Positions 1 through 13,100 of a DNA stretch of 64,000 bases are shown here, one piece after another. The stretch is from Metopolophium dirhodum (Eukaryota; Arthropoda; Insecta; Hemiptera; Aphididae). The stretch spans positions 28,520,001 through 28,584,000 of the forward strand of contig NC_083562.1 of the NCBI RefSeq assembly GCF_019925205.1, written 5' to 3'. The position numbers and the translations under genes are program-made. How positions within the stretch are numbered: position 1 is the first letter of the stretch; the number at the start of each line of letters is the position of its first letter. The notes below the pieces were generated by a model. That model saw only the letters and a list, made by a program, of their open reading frames with translations, did not search any database and was not told where the DNA came from.

Positions 1-56
1 CCCATCTTCTTCCAGAGATCTGCACACAGACATTAATTTATATATAATATAGTTTA

Positions 57-546
57 TAGCTGATCCTGCGTACTTTGTGGCCCGTAAAAATGACAAATCT
101 TAAACAAATTGTGATTGTTCAACTCCTTTTTGGTGTAACTCACTGCAGTAAGTGCAACAACTCAGCCACCCTGGTAGGCAATGTGTGAAAATTCGATTTG
201 ATGCATGCTTGTACCTGATCTGCCCGATTAACCAATAGCAACCAATAATAAATAAATATTTCCATCGTAAATCTCAAAATCCCTGTTTGAGCACTTCTAT
301 TAATTGATCGTAGCGTGATGTTATTTAGCCTTCCTCGATGAATGGACTATCCGACAAAAAAATAATTTTTCAATTCGAACCAGTATAGCCCCTTACAGCT
401 CTTTTTTTAGTATTGAAAAGTAGCCTATGTTTTTTCTCAGTGTCTAAACTATCTATGTACCAAATTTCATTTAAATCGGTTCTGTAGTTTCGGAGCCTAT
501 TCAATACAAACAATCAAAATATTTTTCCTCTTTATAATATTAGTAT
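57..546 (+). mobile_element. Helentron/Helitron-like non-autonomous element
   Basis: The left edge reads TAGCTGATCCTGCGTACTTT and the right edge CTCTTTATAATATTAGTAT. These edge motifs are ones I associate with Helentron-type non-autonomous elements in insects. A middle segment (about 100-175, TGTAACTCACTGCAGTAAGT) recurs at 49566-49640, and the segment near 230-300 (AAATCTCAAAATCCCTGTTT) recurs inverted near 52165-52190. No ORF is present. Assignment to Helentrons is from remembered motifs, not a search. Confidence 0.4.
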
Positions 547-819
547 GGAAGACAGTATGGAAGTATAGATAATTTATTCTGTGGCTTTATGAACGTCTTT
601 GGTCCTGGGCACTGATAACTATTATCTCGACCTAGGAAAAACCGTTATTTTATTCTTCAACGGTTTTCTTTTATTTACAACATTATTTCCATGGTTAAAT
701 AATATTATCCCCACTCCCCGTCCACAGGGCCCAGACCAACAAAGGACAAAGTTACGAACCCCAACGGCCAATTCACCCAACAGCTGCCCTTCGGAGTAGA
801 CCCCTTTTTCGTTTCCGTT

Positions 820-827
820 TTTGGCGC
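820..827 (+). promoter_or_regulatory. E2F-type site (TTTGGCGC) upstream of HMMR-like gene
   Basis: TTTGGCGC fits the E2F consensus TTTSSCGC and lies about 250 bases before the start codon at 1074. HMMR family genes act in mitosis, so cell-cycle control is plausible, but one 8-base match could be chance. Confidence 0.3.
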
Positions 828-1073
828 TCATTTTAGACCGTATTTTGGTTATGGTCTCGTAGAGTGTAGACCGGTAATACGTTATTCAGATAAATTCTTC
901 TGTACCATTGCAAAACAGGCGGTTAATTTTATTGTAATAATTTTTTTTTAATTTCATATTAGCTAACAAGTGTGTATTTTTATTTCATTCTTTTTTTAAA
1001 CTTGTTAGCCGGTTTATTCTTCTATATTTATTTTATTTATATCTAATATACCTAATACCGAGCCAATTCAATT

Positions 1074-4000
1074 ATGTCGTTTGTAAAGAGCAAAATCAAG
1101 CGGTTTAACGAAGTCTCGAGTAAGTAACAAAGTTATTACTGTACGCCACTAGTCAGTCGTCAGTACCTATAACAATCACTTATAATTACCTAATAATAAT
1201 AATCACTAAAAAGCTTATGCAAATTTACAGCAATATACTGATGTCAGTCACCTACCTATTATAGCTATATTTTGTGTTGGAATTGCTTTTAATTTTTAAA
1301 TTATGTATAGGTAGTATCTATTTATTAAAATTATTAATAAAGTTAGTCTTAGTTAGCCTACCTATAAAATATATGTTATGAGCTACCTATTAGATTTCTG
1401 TTTATAAAAATGTGTTTGCATAGGTATATTTAATGATAATTGTTCTATTTTAATTAGCAATAAGAACTAACATCTCAATGGAACATTTAATTCAAAAGGA
1501 TTTCCACACTATTCAACTGTTGCATCCTATAAAATTCAGGTCTATGAATGGAGGGGGGTGTGGGAGGAAAAGCCTCCCATTGACCACTTTAGTCGACATA
1601 ATACTAGCACCCCCATAAATTTAACCCAAATTGCGCCTATGATTGCGCCTTTTTATTGTACCATATATTTTGTTACGGTATTTATTTTATATTTTAATAT
1701 AAGTAGTTAAAACATATTATATCGTTTCAACAAATGTATTCTATTTTTTTTTCTACCTCAATTGTTAAATATTTTATTGTTTCCTTTAAAGGCAAATACA
1801 AATAAAAAATCTAAGTAATAGTTAATAGTTTAGACCAATGTATTTGCTCCACAATATTGCAGTCCACATTGTTCAAAATTTTACTTTTAAGGTTACAACA
1901 CATGTAAATTGTGATATTCTTATATTATTAACCATAGTACCAATTACATTCCTTATATTAACCTAGCATCGTATGGTATGGTATCCTTTTGTATTAAATA
2001 TGCTCAAATAACACAACAGGAGAATACCTACTTGATAAACAATATAGAAATACTGTAAATAAATTTAGGTACCTTTTATTAAAATAAATCAACTCCCAAA
2101 TTTATATTTATAATATTTGTTTTCTATTATTAGGTTGTGCACCACCACCTGGAACATATGATCCAAAAAGTCCATGTCCAAAACTTATTAAAGGTTCTAA
2201 ATTTGACAAAGCGGAGAGATTTAAAGAACCTTCTGTCCCACAAGTAAGTACAATTTATTAATTTTGTATTATTAGGTGTTAGTTGGATATTACGTAAATA
2301 ATAAATATTGGAGATTGATCCAATGTGTGATCCACCGAGTACCTTTTTATCTATACTACTTAAAATAGTAATGTATTTATTGAAATATTAAATATATTGA
2401 AGTGTATACTGATATTTGATTTTTGTATTGGGTGGTGACATGATCATTATTATTTTTTTATTTGACTGTCAAACATTGGAGAGGCCCCATTAACTGTTTA
2501 TGTTGTATTTGGTCTTAAATAACTTCCACAATGATTCTATTGTTTGAATATGAACTCCAATATTTGGATCCACAAAATATTTAGTATGATTCACAGTCTG
2601 GTAAATAAATCTATAGATTTCAAAGTTCTGTGATATTCTTGCCACTGAATGCTGTAAATTATTGTACCAATATCTACCTCTCTATCTATAAATGAGAAGA
2701 ACGTTTGTTAATCTCTTTTTTTCTACAATGAAAAAAACAAATTTGTGGTCATTGTAAAAATTGCTGACGCAATCATCATTAACATATTCTATTAAAAACA
2801 AATAAATATTAATAATTATAATAATATAATGTATATAATATTTATTTCTCTAATCGGTTTTTCAATTAACGTTATCATACATTTTCCCCGTGTATTTAAT
2901 CACAAACTGCATTGTATACGGTTAACCGTACCATCACAGCAGACCCGGTAGATCACATGCTTTACCAATGCAAAAATTTAAATTAACTAAATATTTACTT
3001 TTATCATTTTTAGTTAACTAAAATTATAATAAACATATTTTGTTGATTACAGTTCTTTAATTTTAATATATTTTTGAGTATGAATACAGTAGAATCTGCT
3101 TAATGGGGACTCCACTTAAAGGGAACACCCACTTAATGAGGACATTAATGACAGTTCAAAATGAATATATTGTATGTAAAATTATTCGGTTAATCGGGAC
3201 AGTCTGATAATGGGGACAAACAAATCACCGCCGATGTGTCCCAATTAAGCGGATTTGACTGTATAGCATAATATGCATATAGCTAAATATGTATCTATAC
3301 ATAGATAAATGTACAATTATTTTAAAAGAAAAATATATGTATAGGTAGTATAGTTAATACTTTATTGCATAACTGTTTATATAATTAAATTAATATTTGT
3401 TATATTTATATTTTAGACTGCCAAAAAAACTGTTAAAGTTCATTCAACATTTAAAATTGGATCTAATTTCAGGTATGGTAGTATAATAATATATTCGTTT
3501 TATTATATATATATTTTTACTGTAAAACAATTTGTGTATCTACTATAAATTATTCTAAGCATAACTAATACATGTATTTTATATTTTTTTATTATTATTT
3601 AAACTTTGTTTTTATTTTGATTATAGTTCGCAAAGTTCAGTTTACACAGAATGTTCTAAAAAATCTAACAAAACCGTAGAATCTGATTCAACAAGAATTG
3701 GTTCGACAAAAATAAGAGCTAAACGTCTTTTGGAATTGAAAAAATTAGATTCTAACCTCACTAAAGCTCTTGTTGACATTGAAAAACTAGATGATTCTAA
3801 AAGTACTACTGACACGTGTAAAGACTACATTAATACATGTCGCAGTGCTTGCTCAGAGGCATTGGAAAACCGTGTGTGTAGAATGGTCATAGAAAACTCT
3901 CAAGCTGCTTTATATGCAGTTTGCCATCGTTTACGCGAAACATGCAAACATTATGAAAATTTACAGAATGAAACTGCACGTTTGCGAGAAGAAATTGGTG

Positions 4001-4743
4001 AAAAAAAATCCTTTGAAAAATTGGCCGCTGATCAAATTGCCATTGTTGAACATAAACTTACTGAAAAAGTTAATGATTATATGAAGATTTCTGAGGCAGT
4101 TAAAGATAAATGGTTAGCTAAAATGAGATATATTTTGGTTGCTCTGGATGAATTAGAATCTATGGTTGATGGTGAAGCAAAAGAAATTATTCAAAAACTT
4201 AAATTGGACATTGAAAATACAGATCCAGAAGGTCCAAACTACAAACAACTTTTAGAGAAATATGAGAAGTAAACATTTCATTTTGTTTTAAATTAATTAA
4301 ATATGTAAAAATATATTATTATTCCATCTTCTTAGGACACTTGCCAGAAATATTCAACTTGAAGAAATTGCTAAAAAACATGACGATTTGGAAAGAAAAA
4401 TAATTGATTTGACAAATGTAAGTTTGAAGTCTATATTTAAAATTGATCTTAAGAGGAATTGTAATTTTTAAACTAATAATTAAAATGAAAAAGATACACA
4501 ATGTAATTTCAATATAAAAAATGTTTACAGGAAAAGAATGCAATGGCAGCTAAATTACAAATGAATAAAGTAAAGACAACTGGTTTATCGAAGAACCGTT
4601 TAGATGCTTTGGCCACACCTCGCAGACGTGTTGATGCCGAGAATATTGCCCCCAAAAATAAAACTTATGTACTTAAAAATAATACTTTTAACACTGTGAA
4701 ACCAGTTGCTCAGTCTTCTCCATTGAGAGAAATGAACTGGTAG
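1074..4743 (+). CDS. HMMR: HMMR/RHAMM-like spindle coiled-coil protein
   Basis: Six coding exons: 1074-1119, 2134-2243, 3417-3472, 3627-4268, 4336-4417, 4531-4743. They join in one frame to 382 residues. The N-terminus (MSFVKSKIKRFNEVSS then CAPPPGTYDPK) closely resembles the start of vertebrate HMMR (KRFNDPSGCAPSPGAYD), the hallmark of the HMMR N-terminal domain; I recognise this from memory. Residues from about 95 to 325 are charged and heptad-like (coiled coil), with several cysteines in the first third. The tail is basic, with an ATPRRR motif that would suit a Cdk site. HMMR proteins bind microtubules at spindle poles. Vertebrate HMMR is about 720 residues, so this form lacks most of the repeated central rod. 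All introns have GT..AG ends. The family call is good; the cellular role is inferred from the family. Confidence 0.78.
3087..3261. mobile_element. pogo/Tigger-like MITE in intron 2 of HMMR-like gene
   Basis: Terminal inverted repeats CAGTAGAATCTGCTTAATGG (left) and CAGTCAAATCCGCTTAATTG (right, reverse complement) bound 175 bases. A TA dinucleotide flanks both ends (3085-3086 and 3262-3263), as expected of Tc1/mariner-pogo insertions. No ORF. A relative sits at 12055-12209. Confidence 0.65.
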
Positions 4744-4768
4744 TTTAGGTTTAAATGTGTTATTTTGT

Positions 4769-4774
4769 ATTAAA
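4769..4774 (+). terminator. Possible poly(A) signal ATTAAA of HMMR-like gene
   Basis: ATTAAA lies 26 bases after the stop codon. It is a common variant signal, but the region is so AT-rich that the match is weak evidence. Confidence 0.25.
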
Positions 4775-7198
4775 TATTAATTGTATCTTTCTTTTTTATT
4801 CTATTGATTTTTTTCCGCCAAATAATTTATGTTACTCAATTACTTAATTTATTTTAAGTTTTTATGTACCTATATTTTTTTTACACTTAGTATAGAATTA
4901 ATGTTTGATATTTGACTGATTATAAGTAAATTGATTAAATGACATTCTAGTTCCAATATAAATATTACAACTTTTATACTTTACAACAAATGTTCAAAAT
5001 TTTACTCATTTAAATATTGATCCTTTTAAGTTTTAATAGTGAATTATGGATATTCTTTATTTCAAAATATTAACTTTATTTAAAGATTTTTGAAATAATG
5101 TATGTTAGTTAAAATTCTGTAAACTTATTAATGACAATCTATATTTTAAATTGTTTAATCTTTTGTACTGACCAGTGACCACTCTTACAATTTTTCGAAA
5201 TCCTTATTATTTTTGTTAAATATATGTGGTAATCTATTTTATGTGTAAACTTAAAATAACTATTATTATTATTAAATATAATCTTTGTGAAATAAAACCG
5301 TGCAGGTACCGCCATTCGACTGGTTAAACGACGATAATACCAATTACTGATAAATGCTGGTCCGGGCGATCGACGCGACACTGCACGATTTTATTAAGTA
5401 GTGTTGCAATTGCAGACCGAATTATATGACGTGGGTGAGCCGGTCTAACGGCACGTTCTAAATAATAATTGTAATTTGATGTATGTGCACCTTCTCCGTG
5501 GCCCGGAGAATAAATGACTGTTAAATAAATTCGTAATAAGCATTTTATTTTCTCTCTTTCTTTTTATTCACTCTGGATCGTAAACTATTTGCCTAGATCC
5601 ACATATTATAGTAGATCCAATTATATAAAACATTTTATAAGCATAAAAAGTTTGAGTTTTGACATTTATCAAATTAAAAAATGATTTTGTTGCTAAATTT
5701 TTTTAAAATGTTCAACTTTTAAAACTAAGGATTTAAAATTTTAAATAATGTCCCACGTAAATAGGTTATTCTGTAACCAAAAAATATTTAAAGTATATAA
5801 AACAGTTTTTATAGTTATTTTGTTATATTTTAAAAATATTGTTCATTGGTACTTGAAACTTTTAAGGCAACCTATATGGCTATATTTTTATATTTTATAC
5901 TTAAATAACCCACCTTTTTAATTAATCTTTCCAGGTAGTTAAAAATGATTTCTTACCAATTCATAGTATAAATAGTTTAAGGGGTCTGTTATACGTATAT
6001 GTTGTATTCCAGGAATAAATCAGAAATTAATTAATTTTATGTTGTTTATGTCTGTTACTCAGTTCATCCGAATTTTCTACAATCAGCTTCTTATTATTTT
6101 TCTTGAAAACTAATTTATTAATCTATAGGTCCATATTAATAATAGTATAACATATTATATCAAACAGTATTATATAGTTTCATTTAGTGCAGACAAAACA
6201 ATTTTATCAATAGCGGTTCGTCTTGAACGACATAAAACGTTTGAGTTTAAATTGTAACCCACCGTGAAGGTAGTGACTATAGTGAGTAAATCTTCATATT
6301 TGAATTATCCATGTTTATATTACGGGTATCATTATTTTTACACTTATATATTATTTACTTATTTTTATTAAAATACTATATGAATTACCCGACGTTGCTC
6401 GAAAAATAATTCTAATTGATCAACATCTTTTGGCTTATGACTCATTTTTCGTTACATCGTGCCGGAAATGTGATTGTTGAGGTGAGACATACGTCATATG
6501 GTGTCCAACCATGCCAGAAAGAGTTAATTTTTCAGGTATTCCTGTTACACCCTGGCGGCCTGGCCTTGAATATTATGTATATGAATTACCAAAAAAATAA
6601 TATAATATTATAATGACAACTGAAGTCAAAACTTGTCAAAATTCATCCATTTTTCGTGATTCATTTCGATCAATTTAAACACTAAACTTATATAGTGGAA
6701 TTAATTAATATTTTTATGAAAAATTATTATGTATAAATTATTTTTTTTTCTATATCCTTGTATATATTCACATAATACCAATATTTAATCTATATAAAAC
6801 AAACACAACACTTAAATCACAACAACATTTATTTATTTATACAATTTACAATTTTTCTTTGATCTGACCTGAGACTGAATTATTAACATTCAAAAGCTAT
6901 TTTGACTTTTCTACTATTATTTTTTGTTTAAAATACATTTGGAAATAAAATAATATTTTCTTTTAAATTCAATAAACAAAACATGGAACTGTTATTACAT
7001 TAATAATACACATTTAATAACTTTACAATATTATATACATATAGAAAAAGAAAAAAAGCAATCGCTTCATATTGATAAAGCGATTCAAAACAATAACTTG
7101 TACATCAGTCACATTCATTTAAATCAAATTAGCAAAAGTTTTATGGAAGAGTTGTCAAACAATTAACATTTACAAACTATTTAATAAGAATTCTTCAA
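4775..7198. other. Convergent intergenic region between HMMR-like gene and SETD1
   Basis: AT-rich, no gene supported. It contains a more GC-balanced patch at about 5290-5520 of unknown origin, a repeat-like segment at 5640-5800 sharing wording with about 42480-42560 and 45690-45780, and Helentron-like debris near 6380-6560 (CCGACGTTGCTCGAAAAATA). The SETD1 3' UTR probably occupies the right part, down to an AATAAA on the minus strand at 6828-6833. Confidence 0.5.
6828..6833 (-). terminator. Candidate poly(A) signal of SETD1
   Basis: AATAAA on the minus strand, about 365 bases beyond the SETD1 stop at 7199; a second copy overlaps at 6832-6837. Position is reasonable; no direct evidence of use. 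Confidence 0.3.
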
Positions 7199-10100
7199 CT
7201 AGTTGAGCGTTCCACGGCAACAATGGGTACCACAAAGACATGGTATTTTGTTATCTTCGAGTGGGAATTTATAATCATAAGTTATTTCCTCATTTACTCC
7301 GATTGGCTGCTTACTATATATGACTATTTTTTTTTGCCCATCGATTTGAATTATCTTGGCATAGCAATTAGGCTGCAATTAAAAAATATATTACTGAAAG
7401 ACATTCAAGGTCATATTTGGTTTTAATTTTGTAATACTCTATGATTACAAAGAATATTTTAAGAATATTGTTTTGTTGAAATGATAGGAAGGTGTCAGCG
7501 CACATTATTCCATATCTTTTTGAAAAACACGCAACTTAGCAAATTTGTGTTCAGCGGTACCAATCTAGTGTTAACATTAATATTGCAGAGAATTTACCTA
7601 TTATCAATCTATAAGTCTAAGAGGTGGGTAACATATAAATAGCCTAGATTCTTACCTTTAAGATTGATAATAGTTCAATTCACTTTTATATTAAAGCGAA
7701 CAACACAAAATCCGTTCTGCTGAACACTAAATTTTAAGAATTTCATAAATTGGGGAATAATTTACTTAAAGACAAAAATTGAGAAAACGCCACAAAAATC
7801 TAAGCATTTTTACTGCTCCAAAAAAAAATAACAACAAACAACACACGTTATTGTAAAATCAACATTCTTCGCTCAAAATCTAAAATTATGTTTGAAAGTT
7901 TATCTACTAGTAATCTATAAAACATGATAAATTATATGATAATGAGTAATGACTTAGAAAAATAGAAAGTTAAATATTTTAATTAAATTATTGAAATAAT
8001 TATAAAAAGGATTTGATATAACTGTAAACTGTTAAGACACAATATCATTTAATTGGTTTCAAACTTTGTACTTAAATTGCATATTATTTTTACTAATTTT
8101 ATAATTTTCCTAGAAAGGCAAAACTAATTTTATGTTTCTAATTAACTAAAATATTTTTGTTTGTATAATGTACAAAATACTTACATTACAACTATGATTA
8201 ATGAATCTTGCCAGATTACCACATTTGGTAGCATCAATAATGGTATCCAAATCTATTCTGAATAGATACGAACTACCTATTCCAGTAGCTTCATATTGTC
8301 TTTCACGTAGATCAGCAACTACAGGGCGAACCATTTGCCCTACATACTCAATAACCATTTCATCAGCTGCAATAGACTCCATAGCAAACAAACCCCAATC
8401 GTGTATAGCAGACTTTCCAAATTTCAATTGTTTCTTACGGAACTTTAACACATTGAATTTGAGCAAATCACTGTCTGACGTAGCCCCAAACGCTGTTAAT
8501 AACCTTCTCTGGTTACTCCGTGCTTCACGAGAAAGAGCTAACATTTTGCCAGTAGATTCTTTTACACGTTTAAGCTCTGTGATACGGTTTAATTGAGCAA
8601 TTGTATGTCCAAAATGATACTAAAATAAAAAAATTAATTTATGTTATAGGTAAAGCATAAAATGTTCATTAATTCAATAATTATATTCTTGGTGCATGTA
8701 CCATTGTTTAAAATAAATTTAGGTAAAAGCAATATTTACCTTATGGTTGGCTTTTTGTTTACTGTCCACTTTATAATAACCTTCAGTTCTACCACATCCC
8801 GTATCATGAACTTTCCATTCATCTTTTTTCTTTTTGCGTGGAATCTGATTTGATACTGCTGTCAGTGTTTATAAATTAAGGAAGATTTTAACTTTGTTGA
8901 TAAAATAACTACTAACAAAATTAAATTAATTCCTGTTTACTTCATTTACAGTTTATACCCATTTGTTCATCTTCTTTAACTTATAAAAAGCTAAAAAAAC
9001 TCTGAACTATACTCTGTCCAACAAAAGAACACATCTCAATCCTACCAAAATCAGTTCTGCATATCACCACATGAAACCTGCCAAAGGAGAACTAGTTTCG
9101 ATAGCAGGGTGAAACTTGGAGGATGCGCAGTTCTCTCGCTTGACAGACTAAACATAAATTATTTAATTGAGAGTAATTTCTAGTTTAAATATTAATAAGA
9201 TTTAAATATTATTTTACTAAATCATAATTGATACTGTTTTTTCCTTTATATAAATTAAAGGTATCAAAACACAAAAATAATTTTTTAAAAGTTTTTAATT
9301 TTAATAATGGTTTGTTATTATAGTGAAAATAATAAAAAAACAATATTTAAGAAAGAATCCAAAGTTGAAAAAATGATTATTCAAAAAATATTCTCTTGAA
9401 ATCATAGAGCTGATAAGTTTCACCTGCCTAAGTTTTACGTGTAAAAGTTTGCTCGATTAACATAATGATTTCAATAAGTTTTACAATAGTATTTTAAGAT
9501 TTTGTTTTTTTAATCTTGCGTACGTTTATGTATAAAATTAATTTTAAATTGAGTATTATATCTTGTTATTGTATTTTTAATGTTACATACATTTTGATGC
9601 ATTCCCACCCCAGCACATCACAGACACAAACATAATTTTAAGAAATGTACTCTGAATAGTTCTAAATACTATGAAAAGCTAGAAAGTATACTAAAATTAA
9701 AATCAAACCAGTTTCATAAACACACTAGATTAAATTAAGAAGACGCTACATCTGCATGTATTGTCTCTATCTTACAAATTTTTTTTTAGTTCTGATATCG
9801 AAAAAGTTATAACAATGTTGCATAGTAAATGTTTTCCTATTTATAGCGTGAAATTAGGTTGCTTAGCTTGGACCATAGCCTAAGTGGTTCTTAACCACAC
9901 AAAACAGTTTTTGCTATGTTTTACATTTGTAAGACGGAAACAACACATGAGGGTGTAGTTTCCTCTAAAATTTTTAGCTATTGACATTGTTGTATTAATA
10001 TAGTTGTATATAATATTAATATACTTTTACACGTACAACATAAGCTGTTCAAACTTCCGCTCTATGATGCCACAGTGCCAAACGCATATTTCAAAATTGT

Positions 10101-13100
10101 TTGAATCTCATTGAATAATTGTTTAAATGTGGGACCCACATCATATTTTTTAGATAATAATTTATAACATACTCTAAATCTAAGCAAACTTGTTTTTAGT
10201 GTTGTGATGCCCTTTAATGTTTGTAGTAAAACGTAATCCAATAAAATGTATGCACCTCCTAGTATCAGCCATATATATAAAATTATAAAAGACAGTACAT
10301 ATCATCGCTAATTAAAAATAATAATAATAAACATCATTAAAAGGATATCTGGGTGGCTGACCCAATGAGTTTCATTCATCCAGTAATGTACAGTATCATT
10401 GGACAACAGCAAATCATAGCTTTGTTTTAAATAGTTAATATCTTCCACATCTATACCCTTAGTAAGGAATTCAAATAATACAGTTGCTTCTTGTACCATA
10501 TCTCGTTTGTTGAAATATTTAGGTTTAACTTGGTTATCACGATGTTTTTGTACAATTAACTGATCCGTGTTTTCTATTTTATTGTTATCTCTGACAGTTA
10601 AGGGCTGTTTTATTTTTTTGGGGAAAACTTCTGGTATTTTCTGTTCATTTATTTCTGGTTGGATTATTACATTCTTAGACTTATCATTTATGTCGACATC
10701 AGTTTCCCAATCAGATATAGGAGGAGGACTGTATACCTGTTGAGGCATACAATATGAATGATCTGAAAATACTCCACTTGGGGTTTCTTCAGTGGGGGTT
10801 TTTTCTCCATTAAGTAAACGTTTTTTAGGTTCAACTTCTTTATCTAAATGTTCATCTTCAATCTTTCGTTTCACAGCTTTATCATCACGTTTATACTTCA
10901 CAAATGATCCTTCTTCATCAGAACTTGGTAAAGTATCTATTTCTACAGGAGTTTCATTTCCAGTAGGTGTGAGCTCCCTAAAAACAAATATATTTAAGGC
11001 TCATAAAGCATATTTTACATATTAAATTCGACTTTTTAATTATTGAAATTAGCCTACCTGACCCTATCAAAATCATCCATTGTCATAGTTTTACATAATT
11101 TTTTCAGTTTATTTTGCCAGACAAATCCGTCTAATGAACCCTCATTACTAGAGCTATCATTACTAGACTCTTCCTCAGAAGAACTATGAACTGACAGTTC
11201 AGAAGTAGAAGAATTACTATCACTGTCAAACAGGTCTCTTCCCAAACGTTTTCGTTCCGCAAATGTAGGTCTAGTCACTTCATCATCATCAATCTTAAAA
11301 TAAATAAATAAATTAACTAACACGTTTTTAATAAATAAATTAAACGTACATCTTTGGCTTCATTGTCTGACGTTATAACCATTTCTTCTTGATCACTTCC
11401 GTAATCATCTTGTTCATTTGTTTTCTTGGGTGATGGTTCCTTCTTTTTTCTCTGAAAATTGTAATCAAATAATATTTTATTAATAAGGATATATTGGCAA
11501 TTTAAGTATTCAAACTAACATTTTGTATTTTGGAGACAGTCTGTTAGTCTACTGTGTCCACTAAAACAAGGTACACTATATAATTAAATTACCCGTATTA
11601 TTCAGTACCCTATACATATTTTTGAATTCTGTTTGCGGGACATGAAACTAGACTAATTGATCATTAATCTCTCAGACAGAATTTAAAAATATGAATAGGG
11701 TACTGAAAAATGTAGGTAATTGAGTTATTGAATGTATCCAGTTTTTGCGGACACATAGTTTATGTTTACAAATAAGTCAAAATTTAAACGATCATAGAAA
11801 ATTTGTATTGTATTGAATTACCAAGTTTTTTTTACAGAGCATACAAATATTTAATTTTACACATCTATTAAATCAAAATATTTTTTTAATTAAATTATGA
11901 ATAGAAAATGGTATTTTTGGTCAAAATTTAGTTTTGCATAAATATTTAAATTTTTTTCCCCACTAATAATCTCTATCTAAGTAGAAGATTAAAGCATTTT
12001 CTCCTCTTAAAAATGTCTCCAGACTGAATAAAAAATCATATTGTACAACAAATACAGTGGATCCACCTAATGTAGGCAGCCGCGTAATATGGGGAAAATG
12101 TTCTGGTTTTAATTCCAATATACACTGTCTAACTAATTTCAGTTTATACGGCCAACCGCTTAATGTGGGCAAATAAGTTTAATCTCGACGTGTCCACATT
12201 AATCCACTGTACTTTCATATGCATCGCTTTTATTTGAATCTAAAATATCCCTCTAATTGAAACTGCCTAACTTAAGATATTCTCTGTTCAACCATATTTC
12301 TTTTAACAACACAATTCTTCTATAAAAACACTGATTCGTCCCAAAATGAGTTAATAAAATCAAATTTTGGGATCAACTTAAAGATCATATCTAAATTTGT
12401 TTCAAATACTCAATCAACCTATGATTATAAACTAAAACACTATGGCACCAACCTTTATACCTCACAACAACCTTAAACCATCAACAATCAAGCTGAAATA
12501 ATATCACATGACTCTCTTATTCATAACATATCATCCAGTTTTATTTTAATCCTACAATAAGTTTACCCATTGTTTTTAATTTTATATATTTTAAATCATC
12601 TTGTTTAGTATATATATTTGTTAATAATAATAAAAAAAGTATATACATATATAAGATAAGTTAACTTACACGGAATGATGGCATTTTAGGAATAGCTGCT
12701 CGGAACCCTAAACCTAATCCACTTAGAGCCAACGTTTCTAAGCCTTCTGTACCAGCTTCCAAGATACTATTAAGGTTAGGAGCTGGATGTGCAGATTTAG
12801 GCTCTTCGTTATTCACACTAGTAGACTATAAATATTTTTAAAAATGTCAATAACTTCAAAACAAATTCAAGTAGATAAAATTTACTTTTGACTGCCTTTC
12901 AGCTTCTTCCCACCACTGATCCAGAGCATTAAAAGCCACAGCTGTTCCCATTTTCTTCATAAGGTCGCGTTTAATAATAACTCTTAACTCATATAACACT
13001 GCATTCATTAAATTTCTAAAATAAAAATATTTAATATTAATATTACAAATGAAACTGTTTTTGAAATTAGTAACACATACTTTCTAAGTTCCGCCGGGAA

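Larger units (their letters stand above)
1..1073. other. Intergenic region upstream of the HMMR-like gene
   Basis: No gene is supported here. Bases 57-546 look like one Helentron-type non-autonomous element (separate entry). The stretch from about 590 to 1073 is the likely promoter and 5' leader of the HMMR-like gene; short open frames of about 66 codons at 599-799 and on the opposite strand match nothing I recognise and overlap each other. Confidence 0.6.

Noticed and set aside
599..831. Overlapping short frames on both strands upstream of HMMR-like gene
   Set aside because: No family resemblance, and they overlap on opposite strands in the presumed promoter.
5280..5530. GC-balanced patch with an AATAAA, considered as a solo LTR
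   Set aside because: No TG..CA borders, primer-binding site or flanking duplication could be found.
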